64,000 bases of DNA, from positions 108,706,447 through 108,770,446 of the forward strand of contig NC_080164.1 in assembly GCF_950295315.1 (NCBI RefSeq). The letters run 5' to 3'. This DNA is from Erinaceus europaeus (lineage: Eukaryota; Chordata; Mammalia; Eulipotyphla; Erinaceidae). Positions within the stretch are counted from its first letter, which is position 1, and every line of letters starts with the position of its first letter. A program made the position numbers and the translations under genes. This document shows positions 56,107 through 64,000 of this stretch, in pieces. The notes beneath the pieces were generated by a model, which was given only the letters and a program-made list of their open reading frames with translations, made no database searches and had not been told where the DNA came from.

Positions 56107-56709
56107 TGTTGGAGAGTGGGCCTACTCTCCAGGAAGTCCAGGTGGGTTGACCCTAGGCTCTCCCCCACTCCAGGTCGAGACAATGGCAGGAGGTTCCCCC
56201 AACCATGTGAACTAATGATGGATGGCTTCTCCAGAAGGGAGCTACATTTCTGCATATGTCCCTTCTCTCCCCTTAAACTGTATATTGTGTTTGGCCAAAC
56301 TTGAAAACCACAGCCAACTCCTGTTACTCAACTGCCCCCCTACTCCCCCTCCTCTGAAGTGCCTATAATTTACACCCAGGGAAAATTGCATTGTGAGCTT
56401 CTGATCAAACCTTGTATGGTAACTCTTGACTTGTGATCAAACAGTTTGTAGGTCAAAATGTGACTATGCATTATGTTGCTTAGTTTGGGTTAATGATTAC
56501 CTTAACCTTCTCCCTGTGCAATAAGTATATCTGCTTGCTTTCTCCCTCAATAAACAAGTTGCCTATTTCTCTGAGGCCTCTCCTGGAGCTGGATGAGTCT
56601 GGCGTGATTCTTTCCTCTCTATGCATGCCACCCCAGGATTCCCAGGGGGCCGCTCTGACCTTCCTCCCCAATGGCTGGGTAGGCGGAGGACCTGGAGCGA
56701 CAGCCTGCA
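56107..56709 (+). mobile_element. Solo LTR, 603 bp, with perfect 6-bp TSD
   Basis: TGTTGG...CTGCA bounded by ccacac at 56101-56106 and 56710-56715. AATAAA is at 56549-56554. No internal retroviral sequence. Confidence 0.85.
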
Positions 56710-56849
56710 CCACACTTATGTCTGTAAGATGCAGCTGTTCAATGTTTGCAATGTCAGTCTATAATATCAGTTGGTGACAGAGCTTTGTCATTTATGTCTT
56801 TAATAATTTACTCAAAAATTGCTCAGTATCATCTATGAAGTTTTTTTTT

Positions 56850-56990
56850 TGTTGTTGTTGTTGTTTGTTTTTACCAGAGCACTTCTCAACTCTGGCTAAT
56901 GGTGGTACAGGGGACTGAACCTGGGACTTCAGAGCCTCAGTCACAGGAGTCTTTTTGCATAACCATTATGTTATCTATTTCTGCCCTATG
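56850..56990 (-). repeat. SINE-D, antisense
   Basis: (GTT)n, cagagcacttctcaactctg, gactgaacctgggacttcag, gcataaccattatgttatct. Confidence 0.85.
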
Positions 56991-56999
56991 AAATGTTTC

Positions 57000-58275
57000 T
57001 GATACTGCAGATTCAAAGCAAGATCCTTCTTTGGAATTCTGCAGAAGGTAATGGCCTATTGTTATGAGTGACCTATTGGCAATAGGCGTACAGAATATAG
57101 GAAAATAAGTGAGGACATTCAGTTATTGAGTTCTTAGGATTCAATTTTACTGAACATTATTTGCTTTTATCAGATACTTTATGAATTATTATGCTAGGTA
57201 CGTATTTTCTATCCATTATCTCATTCAACACAAACAGCACGTGCTTAGAGTAGATTCTATTCTTGTCTTCAGTTAGCCATAAGGAGCTTGCTAAGAGTGA
57301 TAGCTCACCAGCAAGTATACATAAGATGTCAATCTCTGTGTCCTGATAATAAGACTAAAAACTATTCAGTTCATGATAGCTGAATACTTGGCACTTTCTG
57401 ACTCTTGACAATATAAACAAAAACCAGTTGTTTTACTATATTGGAGTATACTGCTATTGTTCACTGAGATGTTCCTGAAATATGAAAAATTTTAATGCAT
57501 GGTGATTACTACTGAATAGGCTACCGAAGAAGTCCTAGTTACCCAGCCTAGAAAATTTAAGTTTTTGAAAAATGTCTCAAATTTTGATTGAGACATTAAC
57601 CTGTTTATTATCTAACTTACACTTTTTGGATAAAATTTTTTTTTCATTTCTGATTTTAAGAGTTAGATGTGTTATCTTATAGAGTTCAGAAATCCCACAA
57701 CAACCTGCAAGTGTATTGAGAAAGGACTAAGAAATGTGCACTGTGAAATTTAAGACTCAGCAAAGTCTACCAATCACTAAGGGCAAAGTCACTAGTCTCT
57801 CTATTCAGTCTCCATGGAATAATGGAGTGAAATCACAGTGATCTGAACTTTAAAAAATGGAGAACAATAAAGACCATGAAGTTCATTTTACTGGCAAATC
57901 TCATGATGCAAATGCTACATCTTGTATTTATATTGTGAATTCTATAGACCACTCATGGAAAAGAGAGTGGGGAATTCTATGTTGTCTTTTTGCCATGGTC
58001 TGTAAACATCAACTCTCAGAGGCCTATGAAGCCATCAAAGGCATCACTTATCTCCATGATTATAGAGATGTTTGAGGTAACTTATGTTTAAACAAAACTC
58101 AGAAAACTCTAGAGTCTTAAGAGAGGACTCTGAAGTGGTTGAATATGCCTTTTTATTTCACCATTTTGACTTTGAACAACAATGTTCCAATTGGGCTGAT
58201 TCATCAGGACTCAGCAAGACCCTCAAAGAATGTATTTTGCCTTTCCTTCATGTATACAGTGCTCATTAAATAATA
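57000..58275. other. Repeat-poor island
   Basis: About 1.27 kb, AT-rich, with no recognised repeat. Two frames of 61-72 codons (57857-58075, 58084-58269) lie back to back but show no recognisable domain and are not called as genes. Confidence 0.55.
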
Positions 58276-58280
58276 TCTGG

Positions 58281-58425
58281 GGAACTAGGTGGTGGTTCAC
58301 CTGGTAGGATGTACTTGTTACCATGCATGAAGACTCAGGTTCAAGCTCCTAGGCCTCACCTGTGGGGGGAAGCTTCATAAGCAGTGCTGCAGGTGTATCC
58401 TTTTTCTCTGTCTTTCACTCTCTTT
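58281..58425 (+). repeat. SINE-A, tail replaced by an antisense SINE-A
   Basis: gggaactaggtggtggttca start, gggggaagcttcataagcag; CT-rich part runs into the next copy. Confidence 0.88.
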
Positions 58426-58429
58426 CATT

Positions 58430-58637
58430 TTTTTTAATCTTTATTTATTTATTGGTTAAAGACAGTCAGATATTGAGAGGGAAAGGGGAAATAGAGAGGG
58501 AGAGAGATAGATACCTGAAATCCTACTTCACCACTTGCAAAGCTTTACACTTGCAGGTAGGGGCCAGGGGCTTTAGCATGGGCCCTTGTTCACTGTAACA
58601 CGCACTCAACCAAGTGCACCACCACCCAGCACCTTCT
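58430..58637 (-). repeat. SINE-A, antisense
   Basis: atctttatttatttattggt, gtcagatattgagagggaaa, head gtgcaccaccacccagcacc. Confidence 0.9.
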
Positions 58638-58727
58638 TTCACTTTCTATCAAAAAGGGGGGGGCAGTGAAATTAAGAAGAAAAATAAAAAAGGACCAGTA
58701 GAGTGGTGCAGGCATCTAGCCACATTA

Positions 58728-59139
58728 GTAACCTTAGTGACAACATAAATAAATAAAACAAAGAAATAGGTAAATAAATCTGTTTGTGAGACATCCAGTT
58801 TCCACAGTATAATGTATGCTAAGTTTTCTTTTCTTCTTTCTTCTTTTTATTGAGGTTTCTTTCTTTCTCCCTTCTTTCTTTCCTTCCTTTATTTCTTCTT
58901 CTTTTTTAATTTTTTAAATTATCTTTATTTTATATACTGGATAGAGACAGCCAGAAATCAAGAGGGAAGGAGGTGATAGAGAAGGAGAGACAGAGAGACA
59001 CCTGCAACACTTCTTCACCACTTGCGAAGCATTCTCCTTGCAGGTGGGTGTTGGGGGCTCGAACCTGGGTCCTTGTGCACTATAACATGTGTACTCAACC
59101 AGGTGCACCACCACCCAGTCCTCTTATTCCTTTTTTTTT
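58728..59139 (+). repeat. Tandem duplication, unit 1
   Basis: Begins gtaaccttagtgacaacata; includes a CTTT-rich stretch and an antisense SINE-A (about 58905-59125, gaagcattctccttgcaggt). Confidence 0.85.
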
Positions 59140-59555
59140 GTAACCTTAGTGACAACATAAATAAATAAAACAAAGAAAGAAGTAAATAAATCTGTTTGTG
59201 AGACATCCAGGTGCCACAGTATAATGTATGCTAAGGTTTCTTACATATATATATATATAACGTATATTTATATATATATGTTTTATATTTATATATAAAT
59301 ATAAGTTTTGTATTTAAATATATAAATATAAGTTTTATATTTATAAAAGTTTTTCTTATATTTATTTGATAGAGATAGCCAGAAATCAAGACGGAAGGAG
59401 GTGATAGAGAGGGAGTGAGACAGAGAGACAACTGCAACACTCATTCACCACTTGTGAAGCTTTCCCCCTGTAGGTGGGTACTAGAGGCTCCAACCTGGGT
59501 CCTTGCACATTGTGACATGTGTGCTCAACCAGGTGTACCACTACCCAGCTCCTAT
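59140..59555 (+). repeat. Tandem duplication, unit 2
   Basis: Begins with the same gtaaccttagtgacaacata at an offset of 412 bases, about 95% identical over the first 103 bases. The CTTT stretch is replaced by an AT-rich run (59245-59347), followed by an antisense SINE-A (59348-59553). Confidence 0.85.
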
Positions 59556-59848
59556 GCTAGTACCCAGGGTATAGAAAATTCTTAGCTATGGACCTGGTAC
59601 CACGTTCCTTCAGCTTGTTTTGCTTTTATTCCATGACTATTTATACCAGCTATTATTTGAGTTGGAGCATGAACAGAGAAACTAATATGAGATAAAAATC
59701 AAAGCAGCAAAATGTGCAGGCTATTAGCATGTTCAGCCTAGAATCCTGGCAGAGACAGAAGTTAGTGGATGGGAGCATCTAAGGACTTGGCTGATTTAGA
59801 TCAGTGTCCCACAGCCTCATTCCTACTGCATCAAAAGTTGATATTTGT

Positions 59849-60280
59849 TGTTAAAATTCGGAGACTCCAGCTGGCCGGGCTAGCTTCACGGGTGGGCAGG
59901 GAAGCTGTATTTCTTTATTCAGGAACAACGATTTATAAACTAAGACAAACTAATCACCAAACAGAACTCTCCTGCCTCCTTCCTCCACAGCGGCCTAGCA
60001 CTCTAGAACTCTGCAACTCTGGAACTCTCTTGGGGTTCCTTGGGGCGGGGACAAGCTTATTATCTGGAATAAGACAGAGGGCTACAACTAGGGAGGGAAC
60101 CATCTGCAATAGAAGACTCATTTTAGGTGCCCCATTGTGTTCTCCTGAGAGTCCTTTCTTTTGCTGAATTCTAACTCTCCAGACCAACTATTAGATTTTG
60201 TTCTTTGGTGCCAGGAAAACCAAATGTTATTATACTCAGAAGCAGGGCAGGTCTCCTTTTAAGGGATGCAGCTTTTAACA
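59849..60280 (-). mobile_element. LTR-like element, antisense
   Basis: Perfect 8-bp inverted termini TGTTAAAA (59849-59856) and TTTTAACA (60273-60280). AATAAA in element direction is at 59919-59914. The U5-like part gaataaagaaatac and gaagctagcc matches the LTR at 50189-50566. No exact TSD seen. Confidence 0.65.
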
Positions 60281-61190
60281 ATCTTGTGGCTAAAGAGACC
60301 TCAGCAAAGAAGAAGGCAAGTTAGTGGGAGATTAAGCAGGCCCTCTGGGAACTGGGACAGTAGCTCAGAGCAGGAAAGAAATGCTAGTTTTGAGCATGGG
60401 AGGGAAAGCACAGCTGAGAGCAAATGAGAAACATCAGGGAGTCAATCAGACTGTGCAGGAAGGTCCAGAAATGGCATTTTTTTGTCTGCTGGCACTAACT
60501 CCCTAGGGACAAAAGGAACTGCATGTGTGTGACCTGAATATTGAGTTGAGAGTATTATCCAGGCGGAGGGCATTCTTGTTCGTTTTTAAATCTGCAGATG
60601 GGCAGATGTGACACCATCAATACCGGTACTTGTGTTTGCTAAGTTTGTGGCACAGTGGCCATACAGGAGGGGTTCAGTCTTCAAATGGATCTGATAGGTA
60701 TTTTTCAGTTTTCACAGTCTAAGGATGTTAGACTATGACTGCCTGGTGACTGTGCATGGTGACTGATGATGCAAACTACCAGAAAAGCTGTGATTTATCA
60801 ATGGAAATCTAGTCTTTGCAGAATTCAGTAGACTTTCACATTTCAAGAAAATCCTATGGCTGAAATAGATCCCACCATTTTCTTCTGAGTTTATTTTAAG
60901 TCTAGCCTAGGGAATATAAAAGACATTGAAGCTACTTATTCCACATAAATTTGCACATGCATTTTGATTATCTAGTCAACCCAATATAAATAAATTTTAT
61001 CTAAGTCTATATGGAAGAAAAGAAACTGTAGAAAATCTTTTCTATATGTTTATGTTAATTTGGAGTACTCATTTTTGAGAATATTTCTATTTTGAAATAT
61101 TTCATTTGCAATGTATTATCAAAAAATCCTGAATGAAATCATCACATTTTTTGTCAGCATTATACAGGCATACCTCAGAGATACTATGAG
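60281..61190. other. Repeat-poor island
   Basis: About 900 bases without a recognised repeat. Confidence 0.55.
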
Positions 61191-61194
61191 TTTG

Positions 61195-61325
61195 TTTCTG
61201 AAACAGTACAATCAGATATTGCAATAAAGTAAATTGCACAAAGCTTACTTCAATGTTGTAGCCAGGCTCAAATCTGGACTGTATATATGGCAAAGCAGTG
61301 TATTATCTAAGTGAGTTATTTTGCG
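61195..61325 (-). repeat. SINE-E, antisense
   Basis: ttcaatgttgtagccaggct, ggcaaagcagtgtattatct, agtgagttattttgcgg. Confidence 0.65.
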
Positions 61326-61611
61326 GACCCTATATAGAAATTTTGTTTATTGGTTGTAATAATAATTATCTGTTGCTTTCATAAACTCTAAGACAACAAG
61401 GAGCCTTCCTCATTCTCTTTAACATCCATCTTTTTCCCTGTCCTGGAACCTCTGGGACTTTGCTTGTCTTTCTTGATGCTTCTCATCATGATCACATACC
61501 ATGTGATACTTCCTCTGTTGGCCTCAACCAAATCAATATAATCAGTGCCACCACATCACGTTTTACTTCAGTCTGTATCCAGAGACACCAGGCCTGAGAT
61601 GCCAACTCTCT

Positions 61612-62175
61612 AGCTCCAGTTCTCTGCCACCAAATTGCAAACACTACCGTGACACCATCCTGACTTCCCTGGACAGATGGACTCACCAATATGTCTTGGA
61701 ACCTCAACTTTCCAGAGCCCTACCCCACTAGGGAAAAACAGAAACAGCCTGCCAATGTCCATGTCCAGCAGAGAAGAAATTACAGAAACCAGGCCTTCCA
61801 CCTTCTGCATCCTATAAGGAATTTTGGTCCAGGGCCTGGGTGGTGTTGCACCTAGTTGAGTGCACACATTACAGTGCTCAAGGAAGTGGGTTTAAGCCCC
61901 CCAGTCTCTACCTGCAGTAGGAAAACTTCACGAGTGGTGAAGCAGCACTGCCAGATGTCTTTCTGTCTCACTGCCCCTCTCTATATCCCCCTTCCTCTTG
62001 AGTTCTTGCTGTCTCTACCAAATAAATAAAGATAATAAAAAATTAAAAAAATATATTTTTTGGTCCATACTCCCAAAGGGATAAAGAATAGGGGTGGGAA
62101 TCATATGGAATTGTACCCTTGTTATCTTACAATTTTGTTAACCATTATTAAATCACTTACAATAAAAATAAATTT
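61612..62175 (+). mobile_element. R-family short variant interrupted by SINE-A
   Basis: 61612-61831 (gccaccaaattgcaaacact ... attttggtcca) and 62056-62175 (tggtccatactcccaaaggg ... aaccattattaaatcactta). The first part follows unrecognised sequence at 61326-61611. Confidence 0.88.
61832..62050 (+). repeat. SINE-A inside an R copy, TSD
   Basis: gggcctgggtggtgttgcac start, tctacctgcagtaggaaaac, aaataaataaagataat tail; bracketed by (a)ttttggtcca. Confidence 0.92.
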
Positions 62176-62195
62176 GGTTTGTTCTATACTATAGT

Positions 62196-62345
62196 CAGGA
62201 CTAGGGAGACAACATAATGGGTATGCCAAAAGCAACATAATGGGTATGCCTAAGGCAACAAAAGTCCCAGTTTAAACCCCCAGTGCTACCATATATATGC
62301 CAGAGCTGAGCAGTGCTCTGGTAAAATCAATCAATAAATAAACAA
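62196..62345 (+). repeat. SINE-D with internal 23-bp duplication
   Basis: ggactagggagacaacataa; acataatgggtatgcc occurs twice in tandem (62212-62257); gccagagctgagcagtgctc; aataaataaac tail. Confidence 0.8.
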
Positions 62346-62815
62346 AGCTTCTTACTGCACTACATATAAAACAATGCACTTTTATGTTATGGAAACAGCT
62401 TTTATCCTTAAACCTCCTGAGCCTAGTTCTGCAAACTCAGATTTTTCTTCTATAGTTTCCTTACTTTCTAGCCTTCACAGAATAAAAGAGAGCTAGGCTT
62501 CTGTTCTGGCTAGGGTTTTGGCTTAAGGGAATATTGTGACTGGTATGATCAGCTAGCCAAACAAAACACTAAAACCTTTTCCCATGTCAACAGTAAGGCT
62601 GCTTCACTTTCTGAATGTACATGTGTTCACCAGAGTAGCTCTTCATGTCAGCTTATTCTTGATGGACTTTTTCTTTGTCTCTACAGCTTGTCCGTGTGTC
62701 CCCAGAGAGCCAACTTTTATAGAGGTCAGCTTTTAATATGCTTTGTTCACTCATCTTGATCATTCCTAGTTTTGATTTAGAGTGAGAGGCAAGAGTCCCT
62801 TCTCCTTGAACTTGG
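62346..62815. other. Unrecognised intronic sequence
   Basis: No repeat family identified. Confidence 0.45.
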
Positions 62816-62837
62816 TAGTGTGCTGGCCAGGAGAAAG

Positions 62838-62936
62838 TAGGGAGACAGGGAGGGAGAGGGAGAGGGGGAGGGCGAGAGGGAGAGGGGGAGGGGGAGGGGG
62901 AGGGGGGAAGAGAGAGAGTGAGAGAGAGAGAGAGAA
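62838..62936 (+). repeat. (GGGGAG)n / (GA)n purine array
   Basis: Units of ggggag, gggag and gagaga; pure purine except one C. An E/C-type SINE tail (gaggattcaaacctgggtcg ... gagctattttgccagacc) follows to about 63027. Confidence 0.9.
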
Positions 62937-63124
62937 TGAGAACTGAAGAGTTTCCTTCAATGTGTTAGGGAGAGGATTCAAACCTGGGTCGCACATGTGA
63001 CCAAGTGAGCTATTTTGCCAGACCTCTAAGTGATCTGGGTTAAGGTACACAAGATGAAACAGCCTGGATGACATAGATATTAGGAAAAAATATATACAGC
63101 ACACTACAATGTTGAGAAATGATA

Positions 63125-63605
63125 CTTGTTTTTACTTAAAAGAAGACCCCTAGTTCCATTTGCTCTACCCCTACCTTTGGGTTCCTATTTATTATAAACA
63201 GTTTGATTTATGTCTTACCACCTTTTAGCCACCAAGTTGCAGTTACTACCATGACATCATCCAGGGCAGATGACCTCATCATGTGTCCTAGAATCTCACC
63301 TTTTCAGAGCTCTACCCTTTTAGGGAAAAATAGAAACAGGCTTGGAGTATGGCAACATCTTTCAATATCCATGTCCAGAGGAAAAGCAATTACAGAAGCC
63401 AGAACTCCCACCTTCTGCACCCATTAAAGAATTCTGGTCCATCCTCCCAGGATGGGATAAATAATAAATAAGAATAGGGATAAAGAATAGGAAGCTTCTA
63501 ATGGAGAGGATGGGACACAAAACTGGTGATTCATACTGTGTGGAATTGTACCCCTCTTATCTTGTAATCTTGTTAATCATTGTTAAATCACTAATAAATA
63601 AAACA
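63125..63605 (+). mobile_element. R-family retroposon, short variant
   Basis: gccaccaagttgcagttact, agaagccagaactcccacct, cttgttaatcattgttaaat; aataaataaaac end. Confidence 0.88.
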
Positions 63606-63811
63606 CTCCAACTTAAGACTTCAAGTTTTGAAACTATGCTTCAGCATGGAACTCTGCTCATCAGTTTTATTTTACTCAGAATGGTTCATCTCAGAGGACT
63701 TCACATAATTAATTCAGGATACAGACCCATTGGTGGAATTCTAGACTATGTTTCTCTCTCTCTTATTCATACTTAATATGACTGAAAATACTATATATAT
63801 ATTAAATCATG

Positions 63812-64000
63812 ACTTTTTAAACTTTGTTTTGTTTGATAGAACAAAGAGAAATTGAGAGGGGTGGGGCATATAGGGAAGGGGGGAGAGAGAGAGGCCTGCA
63901 GCACTGTTTCACTGCTTGTGAAGCATTTTACTGCAGATGGGGACGATGGGTTTGAACCAAGTCCTTGTGCAAGGTAAGGTGTGCACTTAACCAGGTGCAC
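63812..64000 (-). repeat. SINE-A, antisense, cut by window end
   Basis: gtttgatagaacaaagagaa, ctgcagatggggacgatggg, head ttaaccaggtgcac at the edge. Confidence 0.9.

Noticed and set aside
59769..60167. 132-codon open frame on the plus strand
   Set aside because: Lies mainly on the antisense strand of an LTR and has no domain.
9860..63605. Antisense insertion bias of R copies relative to GRID2 (about 14 to 5)
   Set aside because: L1 3' pieces in the same intron lean the other way, and the sample is too small to claim selection.

Overview
The window is mammalian nuclear DNA, and almost all of it is intron. The dominant short interspersed repeat is a tRNA-derived SINE with about 40 copies. It has A/B-box-like motifs, a body beginning 'cacctgcaggggg', a pyrimidine-rich middle and an A-rich tail. 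I associate this sequence with the hedgehog Erinaceus, so a hedgehog-like eulipotyphlan is my best guess (inference from memory, about 0.75).

One protein-coding exon is clear. On the minus strand at 2235-2475, a 241-bp exon bounded by AG and GT encodes the end of the S2 ligand-binding segment, the M4 membrane helix and the start of the cytoplasmic tail of the delta-2 glutamate receptor GRID2. By my recollection of the human gene it is the penultimate coding exon. The last coding exon would lie left of base 1, and no earlier GRID2 exon was seen up to 64000. So 1-2234 is the start of the following intron and 2476-64000 is the downstream part of the preceding, very long intron.

The intron is a dense stack of retroelements. 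(1) SINE-A, tRNA-derived, about 40 copies, some with intact target-site duplications (TSDs). (2) Shorter SINE-like families, here called B, C/E and D. (3) L1 3'-end pieces in both orientations. (4) A family of about 20 copies, here called R (0.3-1.3 kb), with 3' ends resembling the local L1 3' end; two copies show twin-priming inversions. (5) Six LTR-like units plus one R-U5 fragment, two of them with perfect 6-bp TSDs. (6) Microsatellites, a 0.5-kb polypyrimidine tract beside the exon, and a degenerate TTAGGG-type interstitial telomeric tract at 47691-48480.

The most unusual structures are: an old inverted duplication (52981-53868 against 54333-54938) in which each arm carries one retroposon the other lacks; a tRNA-Cys 5' half at its inner edge; a 90-bp segment copied into a SINE from 365 bp behind its source start; and a 412-bp tandem duplication carrying its own SINE. 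Repeat-poor islands (21740-22985, 57000-58275, 60290-61180) are the best places to look for conserved regulatory DNA. I see no operon, CRISPR array, intact mobile-element gene or new multi-gene system.
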